The notes below the pieces were generated by a model. It searched no databases and was not told where the DNA came from. It was given only the letters and a program-made list of their open reading frames with translations. From assembly GCF_003014595.1 (NCBI RefSeq), contig NZ_PYGK01000020.1:1-64000 (forward strand): a DNA stretch of 64,000 bases, written 5' to 3'. Below are positions 24,789-32,901 of this stretch, in pieces. The translations under genes and the position numbers were made by a program. The DNA is from Chitinophaga ginsengisoli. GTDB lineage: Bacteria; Bacteroidota; Bacteroidia; Chitinophagales; Chitinophagaceae. Positions within the stretch are counted from its first letter, which is position 1. Every line of letters starts with the position of its first letter.

Positions 24789-25250
24789 TTAATTATGTTC
24801 TTCTTCCAGTTCGTAGTCGCGCTCAGCCTCTTCTTCCTCTTCTTCCGTCTCCTCTTTCAGCAGTTCCATTCCATTTTTGTGACGGTAGTCATTGATGGCG
24901 GCTTTTACGGCATCTTCAATGAGAATGGTGCAATGAATTTTAGCAGGAGGAAGGTTAAGTGCTTCCACGATGTCCATATGATCGAGTTGGGCGGCTTCTT
25001 CGATAGACTTGCCCTTCAGCCATTCGGTTGTAATGGAGGTGGCCGCAATGGCAGCACCGCATCCGAAGGTTTTAAAGCAGGCATCCGTAATAACATGTCT
25101 GGCCGGGCTCACTTCAATCTGTATTCTTATCACTTCGATATACTCCGGCACGTGTATCAACCCTGTTCCTACCCGTTCACTGGTTTTATCCAGCGCTCCC
25201 ACATTCCTGGGGCTGTTGTAATAATCAAGAACTCTTTCAGCGTAAGCCAT
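24789..25250 (-). CDS. IscU-like iron-sulfur scaffold lacking two active-site residues
   Basis: A 153-aa IscU homologue; the ATG at 25250 gives MAYAERVLDYYNSPRNVG, aligning with E. coli IscU from residue 1. IscU holds nascent [2Fe-2S] clusters with Cys37, Asp39, Cys63 and Cys106. Here the APACGD loop is replaced: residues 34-39 read VPEYIE, so Cys37 is Tyr and Asp39 is Glu. Cys64 (TFGCG) and Cys107 (KIHCT), matching E. coli 63 and 106, are kept. A new Cys58 (TDACFK) appears. A Glu-rich tail (about 133-153) is extra. It lies just downstream of iscS. It may be a regulatory or altered scaffold, or may bind metal differently. The rest of the fold looks intact. Confidence 0.85.
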   Translation of the reverse strand: MAYAERVLDYYNSPRNVGALDKTSERVGTGLIHVPEYIEVIRIQIEVSPARHVITDACFKTFGCGAAIAATSITTEWLKGKSIEEAAQLDHMDIVEALNLPPAKIHCTILIEDAVKAAINDYRHKNGMELLKEETEEEEEEAERDYELEEEHN

Positions 25251-25299
25251 AAGCATAAGTATAAAGCTGTCAGTAATTGTCCCCAATGTTTCATTGTCC

Positions 25300-26517
25300 T
25301 CAAAGACGGGACCACTCTATAGTGTTCATGTCCGCACCTTCTTTAAACATTTCCCACAGCGGACTTATTTCTCTCAATTTATTCACCGTTTCAGTAACGG
25401 TTTGGATGGCATAATCAATTTCTTCTTCCGTAGTGAAGCGTCCCAGTCCAAATCGGATAGAGGAATGTGCCAGGTCATCTCCAAGACCAAGGCCTTTCAG
25501 TACGTAACTGGGCTCCGGTGAGGCTGAGGTACAGGCAGAACCGGATGATAGCGCAAGATTCTTATTGAAACCCATCATCAGGGCTTCTCCTTCCACATAG
25601 CGGAAGGAAATGTTGGTGGCATGCGGTAAACGGTTGGTTTTTGATCCGTTAACGAAGGTTTGCTCCAGTTGCAGCAATGCGTTCTCCAGTTTATCACGCA
25701 GCGCTGCCAGCCTTTTGCTTTCTGCTCCCATTTCCTGCTGGCATAGTTCACAGGCCTTTCCGAAGGCCACGATACCGGGAACGTTCAGTGTGCCCGAACG
25801 CATTCCCCTTTCATGTCCGCCGCCATCCATCTGGGCGGTTACTTTTACCCGGGGGGATTTGCGGCGTACGTACAGGGCGCCTACTCCTTTGGGACCGTAA
25901 AGTTTATGAGCGCTGAAAGCCGCCAGGTCAATGCCATCGCGGTTCACATCCACAGGAACCTTACCGGCTGCCTGGGAAATATCGCTCATCATCAGTACAC
26001 CATGTTTTTTGGCAATAGCGCTGATCTCCTTGATAGGGTTGATCACTCCTATCTCATTATTGGCATACATTACAGCAACCAGGATCGTTTTGGCTGTAAT
26101 AGCAGCTTCCAGCTCTTTCAGATCAGGAAGTCCCTCATTGTTCACCTTCAGGTAGGTAATCTCTGCACCCAGTTTTTCCAGGTGTTTACAGGCGTCCAAT
26201 ACGGCTTTGTGTTCTATTTCAGTGGTAATGATGTGGTTTCCCTTGTCGGCATACATTTCAAATACCCCTTTCAGGGCCAGGTTGTCTGCCTCAGTAGCGC
26301 CGGAAGTGAAGATGATCTCTTTTGGATCTGCACCTATCAGTGCCGCTACCTGTTCACGGGCGAGATCGACTGCTGCTTCTGCTGCCCACCCAAAAGAGTG
26401 ATTACGGCTGGATGCATTACCGAATGTTTCCGAAAAATAAGGAAGCATCGCCTCAACTACCCGTGGGTCGCAGGGGGTGGTGGCATTGTTATCCAGGTAA
26501 ATTGGCAACTTAAGCAT
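25300..26517 (-). CDS. iscS: Cysteine desulfurase
   Basis: PLP enzyme releasing sulfur from L-cysteine as an enzyme-bound persulfide, 405 aa, closely matching E. coli IscS in motif order. His103 (TEIEHKAVLD), the PLP Lys205 (SAHKLYGPKG) and the active-site Cys329 in the loop SSGSACTSAS are all present. The C-terminus (SPLWEMFKEGADMNTIEW) is that of IscS proteins that dock IscU. The scaffold gene follows on the same strand after 49 bp. No regulator or chaperone genes (iscR, hscA, fdx) are nearby, so this is a reduced ISC locus. Confidence 0.95.
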   Translation of the reverse strand: MLKLPIYLDNNATTPCDPRVVEAMLPYFSETFGNASSRNHSFGWAAEAAVDLAREQVAALIGADPKEIIFTSGATEADNLALKGVFEMYADKGNHIITTEIEHKAVLDACKHLEKLGAEITYLKVNNEGLPDLKELEAAITAKTILVAVMYANNEIGVINPIKEISAIAKKHGVLMMSDISQAAGKVPVDVNRDGIDLAAFSAHKLYGPKGVGALYVRRKSPRVKVTAQMDGGGHERGMRSGTLNVPGIVAFGKACELCQQEMGAESKRLAALRDKLENALLQLEQTFVNGSKTNRLPHATNISFRYVEGEALMMGFNKNLALSSGSACTSASPEPSYVLKGLGLGDDLAHSSIRFGLGRFTTEEEIDYAIQTVTETVNKLREISPLWEMFKEGADMNTIEWSRL

Positions 26518-26661
26518 ATCTGTCGGTCTTTAATTTGTCTGTATTGATTCCTCTACTACAAATTTAATGCTTAATTACGTTTCTTGCCTCCCACGATCAT
26601 TGTAAGAACTGATGCGTATATAGAGAACGCCTATTTCTGCATTAAAATGTTAAATTGCCGC

Positions 26662-27060
26662 ATGCTGAAAGTCGAACACATAGGAATAGCCGTCAGGTCA
26701 TTAGAGACCTCAATCCCGTTGTTTCAGCGGCTGCTGAACAGTGATTGCTACAAAAAGGAAACGGTGGAAAGCGAAGCTGTACAAACAGCTTTTTTCCGTC
26801 AGGGAGAAACAAAAATAGAACTCCTGGAGGCAACCAATCCCGGCAGTACAATTGCAAAATTTGTGGACAAAAAGGGGGAGGGTATACATCATATCGCTTT
26901 TGAGGTAGCAGATATTTATGCGGAGATGGAAAGGTTGAAAGGGGAAGGGTTTACTTTATTGCAGACTGTGCCTAAACAAGGTGCAGATAATAAGTTAGTC
27001 TGTTTCCTGCATCCAAAAGACACAAATAGCGTACTGATCGAGCTTTGCCAGGAAATTTGA
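26662..27060 (+). CDS. mce: Methylmalonyl-CoA epimerase
   Basis: A 132-aa vicinal-oxygen-chelate protein that interconverts (2R)- and (2S)-methylmalonyl-CoA. The start at 26662 gives MLKVEHIGIAVRSLE, the family opening; the frame extends 26 codons further upstream but without homology. The metal ligands expected in the family are visible: His6, His77 in GIHHIAFEV, and Glu in the C-terminal VLIELCQE. KIELLE at about 51-56 and FLHPKDTNSVLIEL are standard. It is divergent from iscS. It would work with a B12-dependent mutase, whose large subunit is not in this window. Confidence 0.9.
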   Translation: MLKVEHIGIAVRSLETSIPLFQRLLNSDCYKKETVESEAVQTAFFRQGETKIELLEATNPGSTIAKFVDKKGEGIHHIAFEVADIYAEMERLKGEGFTLLQTVPKQGADNKLVCFLHPKDTNSVLIELCQEI

Positions 27061-27505
27061 GAAATTTTTTAAATAATGAAATCCAGGAAATTAAAATGTT
27101 CGTAGATATATCCAGACACATGTAGCAGACACGTTAAAAGAAAAACATTCAATCAGAAAAAATTTAAGGATTTAAACAATCAGATGCACAAATTGTTGTT
27201 CTTGGGAGCGGGGAAGTGTTCATAGGTGTATTAGTAGCGAATATGATATAATCTACGTTATCTTATTAACTCAACACTTAACCCTGAACAAATGCCCGTA
27301 ACCTCATAGTAGTTATGCCTCATAAGAAACAAATTGCAGCTAATGGTCTCATATGCCTTATAAAAACTAATTCATCACTTAATTCAAATTCCAGCAATTA
27401 CATTTTTACATATATAACGTAAATAATTAACTCTTTATATAATACTCTAAAGTTGGCATAGGTTATGAACACCTGCGGGCTTTCCAGCTTGCAGGTCTCT
27501 TTTTT
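27061..27505. other. AT-rich region ending in a plus-strand terminator, possible small RNA
   Basis: About 445 bp with no convincing coding sequence; a 35-codon frame from 27315 has no recognisable features. A strong terminator at its right edge is oriented for plus-strand transcription, yet the nearest plus-strand gene (mce) ends over 400 bp earlier. This leaves either a long mce 3' untranslated region or an unrecognised small RNA. TATATAAT at about 27437-27444 could belong to a promoter. Confidence 0.45.
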
Positions 27506-27507
27506 TT
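27471..27507 (+). terminator. Plus-strand terminator opposing murF
   Basis: The arms acctgc/gcaggt with inner gct/agc (one wobble region) form a stem of about 11 bp, followed on the + strand by ctct and seven T. The T run overlaps the murF stop codon on the other strand. There is no T run on the minus side, so the hairpin is oriented for plus-strand RNA. Confidence 0.75.
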
Positions 27508-28786
27508 ATAGAATGACCTTTTCCATACCCATGCTTCTGGAACCTTTAATCAGCAGATACGTATCTGTAAACTGTTGTTGCTGCAGCCAGGAAGCCGCCG
27601 CTGCCGCATTCTCAAGGAATATATACGGATGATTTGTTTTAATGAAATCACCACCTACCAGTACAACTGCATGCCAGTGTGTACGCTGCAGCAGATCAAC
27701 GAGTGCCTGATGTTCTTTTACACTATCCGGGCCCAGTTCCATCATGCCACCCAGCAACAATACTTTCTTCTCAGCAGTAATACCGGCAAAGTTTTCAATT
27801 GCTGCTTTCATGCTTGAAGGGTTCGCATTGTAGGCATCCATGATGATGGTGTTGCTGCCCTGTTTGATCACCTGCGAACGGTTGTTGGAAGGGGTATATG
27901 TAGCAATAGCTGATTGGATCTTTTCGGCAGGTATACCGAAGTGCAGTCCAACTGCCACAGCGGCCATCACATTTGGGAAATTGTACGCACCTACCAGCTG
28001 ACTATCGATCTGTCCGATGCCTTCATGACTGGTAACTTTTACGCTCAATAACGCACTGTCTGCCAATGGCTGGCCTATATAATCAGCCGATTTCTGCCCG
28101 TAAGTAATAACAGTCGGAATACCTTTGCTCATCTCCATGAGATACGGGTATTCATTGCAGACAAACACTGTCCCGTTATGCTGACGCAGAAAATCATACA
28201 GCTCCCCTTTCGCCCTGCGCACACCTTCTTCACTGCCAAAACCTTCCAGGTGCGCCTTTCCGATGTTGGTAATAATACCATGTGTTGGCCTGGCTATCTT
28301 ACAATAACTTTCGATCTCGTGTTCATGATTAGCCCCCATTTCAATAACAGCAATGGCTGCATCAGATGGTATGCGGAGTATGGTTAACGGTACGCCTATG
28401 TGATTGTTCAGATTACCGATGGTGGCAGTGGTTTTCAATGCAGACGACAATACCGTACTGACCAGTTCTTTCGTAGTTGTTTTACCGTTAGTACCAGTGA
28501 TGGCCAGGAAAGGAATATCGAAGCTCTGCCTGTGGCGCAAGGCCAGCTGCTGCAATGTTTCCAGCACATCCGATGTCAGCATCATTTTTTCCGGCTGGGT
28601 GAAATAAGCTTCCTCATCTATTACGGCAAAGGCAGCTCCTTTTTCAAGTGCGGCGGCAGCATAAGTGTTCCCATTGAAATTAGGACCTTTCAATGCAAAG
28701 AATATATCGCCTGCCTTGAGCTGCCTGGTATCTGTCTGTATAGATGGGTATTGTTTGTAAATATCGTAAAGCTGATCAATGTTCAT
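27506..28786 (-). CDS. murF: UDP-N-acetylmuramoyl-tripeptide--D-alanyl-D-alanine ligase
   Basis: Stand-alone MurF of 426 aa, adding D-Ala-D-Ala to the peptidoglycan precursor in the cytoplasm. The start at 28786 gives MNIDQLYDIYKQYPSIQTDTRQLKAGDIFFALKG-type opening; the 41 extra codons upstream lack homology and run into the divergent promoter region. The ATP loop is GTNGKT at 98-103. NLNNHIGVPLTIL and the later MGANHEHEIESYCKIARPTHGIITNIGKAH are Mur-ligase motifs, and IMDAYNANPSSM is the MurF-type C-terminal signature. The murF-alr fusion at 19.3 kb is a second MurF-like ligase in the same window. Confidence 0.94.
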   Translation of the reverse strand: MNIDQLYDIYKQYPSIQTDTRQLKAGDIFFALKGPNFNGNTYAAAALEKGAAFAVIDEEAYFTQPEKMMLTSDVLETLQQLALRHRQSFDIPFLAITGTNGKTTTKELVSTVLSSALKTTATIGNLNNHIGVPLTILRIPSDAAIAVIEMGANHEHEIESYCKIARPTHGIITNIGKAHLEGFGSEEGVRRAKGELYDFLRQHNGTVFVCNEYPYLMEMSKGIPTVITYGQKSADYIGQPLADSALLSVKVTSHEGIGQIDSQLVGAYNFPNVMAAVAVGLHFGIPAEKIQSAIATYTPSNNRSQVIKQGSNTIIMDAYNANPSSMKAAIENFAGITAEKKVLLLGGMMELGPDSVKEHQALVDLLQRTHWHAVVLVGGDFIKTNHPYIFLENAAAAASWLQQQQFTDTYLLIKGSRSMGMEKVIL

Positions 28787-28919
28787 AGAAACAAATGTAT
28801 TAAAATTCAGTTGATAGTCCATAGGCATCACCATAGTTGGTGATAAACTGCAGTTTTGAGATTTTCGAAAATTATAAAGATGAGTTGTCTGACTGACATG
28901 CACTGTCAATTATATAATA

Positions 28920-28950
28920 TATTTTTGCATTACGCGTTATAACGCAATAA
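28920..28950 (+). promoter_or_regulatory. Promoter with 12-bp palindrome ahead of the cytochrome-YceI operon
   Basis: TATTTTTG (28920-28927) matches the Bacteroidota -7 consensus TAnnTTTG. Just after it lies a perfect 12-bp palindrome GCGTTATAACGC (28934-28945). The 15-mer GTTATAACGCAATAA (28936-28950) is repeated exactly at 51882-51896 ahead of an unrelated lipoprotein gene. A -33 TTG at the right spacing is not clear. The palindrome may be an operator or part of the initially transcribed sequence. Confidence 0.5.
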
Positions 28951-28992
28951 CCATAAAAGACCCGGGCCTGCCCGCCTTAAACTCAAAGTGAA

Positions 28993-29370
28993 ATGAAAAA
29001 ACCTATGAAACCCGCACTGTTTCCGTTAGTGCTTATGCTGCTTGTGTACAGTTGTACAGCCGAACAGGCTCCCGCGCCAAATCCAGGTATTGAACCCACT
29101 GCCTGTGATACGGCAGTGATCACATCCTCCTACATTATGACGACCATTTCCAGCAGATGCACGAATGGCGCCTGTCATAAGGGGACGGGAAATTTTGTTG
29201 TATCGGATTTCTCTACACTGGAGAAATTGAAAACCTATCTCAAGGCGAATGAATCAATATTCCGTGAGCGGGTTACAAGCGCTAATGCCGATATGCCTCC
29301 CCGTGGGAAGCTAAGCGAGGGAACACGTGACTCTATTAATTGCTGGCTCTCCCATGGTATGCCAGATTGA
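28993..29370 (+). CDS. Lipoprotein with CX4CH haem-binding-like motif
   Basis: A 125-aa predicted lipoprotein: signal peptide 1-20, lipobox LVYSC with Cys21. Residues 56-62 (CTNGACH) have two Cys separated by four residues before His, a CX4CH variant of the c-type cytochrome CxxCH motif. Met101 in MPPRG is a candidate axial ligand, and the preceding spacing suits a small monohaem domain. Cys residues also occur at 38 and near the end (INCWLSHG). If haem is attached, this is an envelope electron carrier. YceI and a DUF5777-like barrel follow as an operon. Haem attachment through CX4CH is rarer and unproven here. Confidence 0.72.
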   Translation: MKKPMKPALFPLVLMLLVYSCTAEQAPAPNPGIEPTACDTAVITSSYIMTTISSRCTNGACHKGTGNFVVSDFSTLEKLKTYLKANESIFRERVTSANADMPPRGKLSEGTRDSINCWLSHGMPD

Positions 29371-29396
29371 TGACCCATTAACAAAAACAGTCTACA

Positions 29397-29942
29397 ATGA
29401 AACAGATCATTACCTTGCTTGCAGGATTGTTCCTTGCCCACGCCGGTTTTGCCCAGGATGTATTTACCTGCCGGAACACTGCACTATCTTTTTTTTCAGC
29501 CACGCCCGTAGAAGATATTGACGCTATTTCAGACAAAGGTGTCTCTGCTATCAACCTGAGAACGGGCGACGTCTATTTTAAAGTGGCTGTCAACACATTC
29601 AAGTTTAAGAAGCAGCTCATGGAAGAGCATTTCAATGAGAACTACATGGAGAGTGATAAATACCCCCATGCTGTTTTTAAAGGCAAACTGGTATCACCTC
29701 CTGATCTGCATAAAGATGGCACCTACGAGGTGATGGTAGATGGTACGCTGTCGCTTCATGGGGTAGATAAGGCCTACCATGAAAAGGCGACTATTACAGT
29801 CAAAGACGGGAAACCCTCGGCTAATGCCAAATTCAATGTGAAGCTGGCCGACCATCACGTTAAAATACCTACCCTGGTTATCAAGAACATCGCGGAAGTA
29901 GTGGAAGTAACTGTGAAAGCTGCTTATACTGCTGCAACCTAA
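29397..29942 (+). CDS. YceI family periplasmic lipid-binding protein
   Basis: A 181-aa secreted protein with a cleavable signal peptide (about 1-19, FAQ at the end). A lipocalin-like YceI domain follows. The central run SDKGVSAINLRTGDVYFKVAVNTFKFKKQLMEEHF and the stretch KYPHAVFKGKL match the family pattern. YceI proteins bind polyprenyl (isoprenoid) molecules and occur with membrane-bound cytochromes in many bacteria. The cytochrome-like lipoprotein upstream agrees with that. The gene starts 26 bp after it and is followed 23 bp later by the barrel gene. Specific ligand unknown. Confidence 0.87.
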   Translation: MKQIITLLAGLFLAHAGFAQDVFTCRNTALSFFSATPVEDIDAISDKGVSAINLRTGDVYFKVAVNTFKFKKQLMEEHFNENYMESDKYPHAVFKGKLVSPPDLHKDGTYEVMVDGTLSLHGVDKAYHEKATITVKDGKPSANAKFNVKLADHHVKIPTLVIKNIAEVVEVTVKAAYTAAT

Positions 29943-29965
29943 AATCCTTTAATCTGTCAGAACCT

Positions 29966-30889
29966 ATGAAACATATTTCTCTGCTGTTCCTGGGCTGTTG
30001 CCTGGGACTGAATACCTTTGCCCAGGAAAGCCTGGAAGCCCTGGTGGCAAAAGACGAAGTGAAGACGCATGAGCCGGTGATCGCTACTTATAAATCCACC
30101 CGTATTATACAGGGACATTCTCCTGAAACACTGAAAAAACGTGAACTCGACTTCAGGGTAGCGCACCATTTCGGTGATCTGGGAGGCGAATTTGGTGGTA
30201 CCAAGACCTTCTTCGGAATGGACAACTCTGCCGATGTCCGTATTGCATTTGAGTATGGTATTACCGACCGTCTGATGGTAGGTATTGGCCGTACCAAAGG
30301 TTCGGGCAGCCTTACCCAGCTGTATGAAGGGCTGGCAAAATACAAACTGTTGCAACAGACTACAGATGATCATATGCCTTTGACCATCACCCTGTTTGGT
30401 AATTCAGTGGTGAGTGGCATGACATCCAGTGAAACTGTTTCTGATGCGAGCTACTTTGGCAAATTCAGTGACCGCCTTTCTTATACCGGTCAGGTGATCA
30501 TTGCACGGAAATTCAACCGTAGTCTTTCCCTGACCTTATTACCAACACTGGTGCACCGCAACAGGGTAGGATATCTGGATGAGAATGACATTTTCGCACT
30601 GGGCGCAGGCGGGCGGCTCAAGTTTTCTAAACGTGTGGGACTGCTGGTAGAGTATTTCTACCCCTTCCGCGGCCAGGAAAGCAAGGATTATTTTAAACTG
30701 CAGGGGCGGAAGCTGTACAACCCATTGGCAGTAGGCCTGGAAATTGAAACCGGAGGGCACGTATTCCACCTGAACTTTACCAATTCAACCGCTATTCTGG
30801 AAAACCAGTTCATACCTGAAACTACTACTTCCTGGTTACAGGGGCAGTTTAGGTGGGGATTCAATATCTCCAGGAGATTTTCGCTGTGA
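29966..30889 (+). CDS. DUF5777-like outer-membrane beta-barrel protein
   Basis: A 307-aa protein with a signal peptide (about 1-20, FAQ) and a transmembrane-barrel composition: repeated strands such as RIAFEYGITDRLMVGIG, LSLTLLPTLVHRNRVGY and RVGLLVEYFYPF. DFRVAHHFGDLGGE near residue 60 is a family-like opening I associate with the DUF5777 barrels. It ends the three-gene operon with the cytochrome-like lipoprotein and YceI. The recurring association suggests a haem or redox pathway across the envelope, as inference. It is followed by a palindromic repeat. Confidence 0.75.
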   Translation: MKHISLLFLGCCLGLNTFAQESLEALVAKDEVKTHEPVIATYKSTRIIQGHSPETLKKRELDFRVAHHFGDLGGEFGGTKTFFGMDNSADVRIAFEYGITDRLMVGIGRTKGSGSLTQLYEGLAKYKLLQQTTDDHMPLTITLFGNSVVSGMTSSETVSDASYFGKFSDRLSYTGQVIIARKFNRSLSLTLLPTLVHRNRVGYLDENDIFALGAGGRLKFSKRVGLLVEYFYPFRGQESKDYFKLQGRKLYNPLAVGLEIETGGHVFHLNFTNSTAILENQFIPETTTSWLQGQFRWGFNISRRFSL

Positions 30890-30890
30890 T

Positions 30891-30957
30891 AATTAGGAAT
30901 TAGTATTAAGAATTATTAGTGCATAACTTCTTAATTCTTAATACTAATTCCTAAATT
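30891..30957. repeat. Palindromic AT-rich intergenic repeat, near-perfect copy
   Basis: The arms aattaggaattagtattaag and their complement span 30891-30914 and 30933-30957 with one extra base on the right, separated by an 18-nt loop. It follows the DUF5777-like gene, so it may double as a terminator. It is the best-conserved palindrome of the family found at 24.7 and 37.4 kb. Confidence 0.85.
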
Positions 30958-30974
30958 GTATTTTTACATACGTC

Positions 30975-31301
30975 ATGGAACCGGTAACCTGTTACATAAA
31001 AGAAAGATCCTTTCTGGCACGCCTGGCAGCACGTTATATGGGTGGGCATCAGATTGCAATGGTCATAGGGAGGACGATCCATCTGCATGGCACCAGCAGG
31101 GAAAACTTTCTGCGGCATACCTGGTGGGTCCGACATGAAATATGTCATGTCATGCAATACCGGGAGCTGGGGCTTGTACCTTTCCTCTGGAAATACTTCT
31201 GGGAATGTATCAGGGTCGGATATTATGCCAACCGGTTTGAGGTAGCAGCCAGGGCTGCGGAGCGGGATGCGGCTATTATGGAGCGGGTTAAGATAGTTTA
31301 A
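30975..31301 (+). CDS. DUF4157-like small metallopeptidase-type protein
   Basis: A 108-aa protein with HEICH at residues 54-58, a zincin HExxH motif, within HTWWVRHEICHVMQYRELG. The pattern matches the DUF4157/eCIS-associated family, whose members often occur as small stand-alone proteins in Bacteroidota. There is no signal peptide. The motif plus the Arg/Trp-rich surroundings suggest a metal-binding fold, but proteolysis is not shown. It lies between the palindromic repeat and apaG on the same strand. Function is unassigned; some relatives are part of contractile injection systems, and no such genes are near. Confidence 0.65.
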   Translation: MEPVTCYIKERSFLARLAARYMGGHQIAMVIGRTIHLHGTSRENFLRHTWWVRHEICHVMQYRELGLVPFLWKYFWECIRVGYYANRFEVAARAAERDAAIMERVKIV

Positions 31302-31443
31302 ATAGCTTTTAATCAGTGGGTTAGGGGTGCCGGGAAGCCCGTCAGTACTACTTCTAAACGAAAAGTTAAAGTCTGACCCATCATATAATTTTTAGTACTA
31401 CTGGATATATTTTGCTTATTTTTACGTTAAACGGAGGTGTTTT

Positions 31444-31830
31444 ATGGTAAAAAAAGTAACAGACGGAATTACCATTAGTGTCGAGACATTTTATCAACCG
31501 GACTATTCAAATCCGATTGGTAGTGAGTTTATGTTCGCCTACCGTATCACAATCGAGAATAACAATACTTTCCCTATCAAACTCCTCCGCCGTCATTGGT
31601 ATATCATAGACTCCAACGGTACTCACCGTGAAGTGGAAGGAGAAGGCGTAGTAGGTGTTCAGCCACTACTTGCTCCATCTGAAAGTTATCAATATGTCTC
31701 AGGTTCCAATCTGCGTACAGAGATCGGCAAAATGTACGGTACATACCAGATGGAAAACCAGCTCAACAAAAAGCTGTTTGAGGTCAAGATCCCCGAATTT
31801 CAGATGATTGTCCCTTTTAAGCTAAATTGA
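31444..31830 (+). CDS. apaG: ApaG family protein
   Basis: A 128-aa single-domain ApaG protein with the conserved run GSEFMFAYRITIENNNTFPIKLLRRHWYI followed by GEGVVGVQPLLAPSESYQYVSG. Those are hallmarks of the fibronectin III-like ApaG fold. The family is associated with Co2+/Mg2+ resistance in enterobacteria, but its biochemical activity remains unresolved. The usual partner ksgA or apaH is not adjacent here, so the function is inferred from family only. Start at 31444 is clear and the gene is monocistronic by spacing. Confidence 0.9.
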   Translation: MVKKVTDGITISVETFYQPDYSNPIGSEFMFAYRITIENNNTFPIKLLRRHWYIIDSNGTHREVEGEGVVGVQPLLAPSESYQYVSGSNLRTEIGKMYGTYQMENQLNKKLFEVKIPEFQMIVPFKLN

Positions 31831-31981
31831 TTTACTTTTTGCCTTTTATTTGCTGAAACAAAGCGCCTTTTGGGGTGCTGGTATGCTGTTTGGGAAGATG
31901 GATTAGCTAACTTGTATTGTCAGTGACAGATACAGATGGTACTGCATTGCGTGCCTTACTATTGATTTTGAAGAACATTTA

Positions 31982-32860
31982 ATGAAACTAACAATCACAG
32001 GGTATTCTACTGCTTTATTTTCAACCTGGTATTTCATCGAAGAGCTGGGACTTTTGCTGGATGCTGGAGATGGCGTAATGTCTACCTTACTGCAGAAAAG
32101 CAGGAAGGTCAATCATGCGTTTATCTCGCATGCGGACAGAGACCATCTTACCGGGCTGCTGCAGTTCAACCAGCTGAACGCCAGGGAAGGATATCCTGTT
32201 ATTCATTATCCGAAGGACTCCCGCTCTTTCCCTTATATGCAGGCCTTCTTTCAGCAGTTTGATCCTTATGCTGTAGGCACGGTATGGGAACCTGTATCAC
32301 CAGGTGATGAGATCCGTGTGAAGGATGATATCTTAGTGATACCCGTGCGTAACGGACATGTACCTGTACCGCCGGAAATTATCAGAAGCCTGGGCTTCAA
32401 AGTCATGCAGACAAAACGTAAACTCAGACCAGAGTTAGCTGGGCTGTCAGGAGATGAGATCCGCAGAATAGGACTGGAACATGGGAAAGAAAGTACTACT
32501 ATGGAAGTCCGCACGAATATACTCAGCTATTCCGGTGATACACCGGTAGAAGACCTGACTCAGTGGAATGACTCACAGATACTGATACATGAGGCGACCT
32601 TCCTGGAAAGGGAAGAAGAGATCAAAGTATACGCGTATAAGAATAAACATAGCAGGCTGGATGAAGTGATAGAAATGGTGAGTGGGAGTAATATCGCGAA
32701 ATTGATATTAGGGCATTTTTCATCCCGGTATGCTGCGGAGCAGATTGATAGTGCGATCAGGCAGTTGTGTGAACGCTATGGGGTGAATATTCCCGTGTTC
32801 AGGATATTGCCGGGAGAGACGGTGGTGGATGTACTGGGTGGGAAGCCGGTGAATGGGTAG
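31982..32860 (+). CDS. RNase Z-like metallo-beta-lactamase-fold hydrolase
   Basis: A 292-aa MBL-fold protein. The metal motif is SHADRDHLTG at 49-58: His50, Asp52, Asp54 and His55. The usual HxHxDH has His at the third position, here Asp. Further ligand candidates are NGHVPVP and the C-terminal LILGHFSSRY, typical of RNase Z and relatives. ILSYSGDTPVEDL matches the SGDT segment of these enzymes. The His to Asp change may alter one metal site. A tRNA 3' processing role is possible but unproven, because many such paralogues have other substrates. Confidence 0.8.
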   Translation: MKLTITGYSTALFSTWYFIEELGLLLDAGDGVMSTLLQKSRKVNHAFISHADRDHLTGLLQFNQLNAREGYPVIHYPKDSRSFPYMQAFFQQFDPYAVGTVWEPVSPGDEIRVKDDILVIPVRNGHVPVPPEIIRSLGFKVMQTKRKLRPELAGLSGDEIRRIGLEHGKESTTMEVRTNILSYSGDTPVEDLTQWNDSQILIHEATFLEREEEIKVYAYKNKHSRLDEVIEMVSGSNIAKLILGHFSSRYAAEQIDSAIRQLCERYGVNIPVFRILPGETVVDVLGGKPVNG

Positions 32861-32901
32861 TATGGTATTAATTGCTTAATTTTAGAATATAATAGGTTAA
32901 T

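Noticed and set aside
25813..26547. Antisense frame of 244 codons opposite iscS
   Set aside because: iscS is intact with all active-site residues; the antisense product has no recognisable domain.
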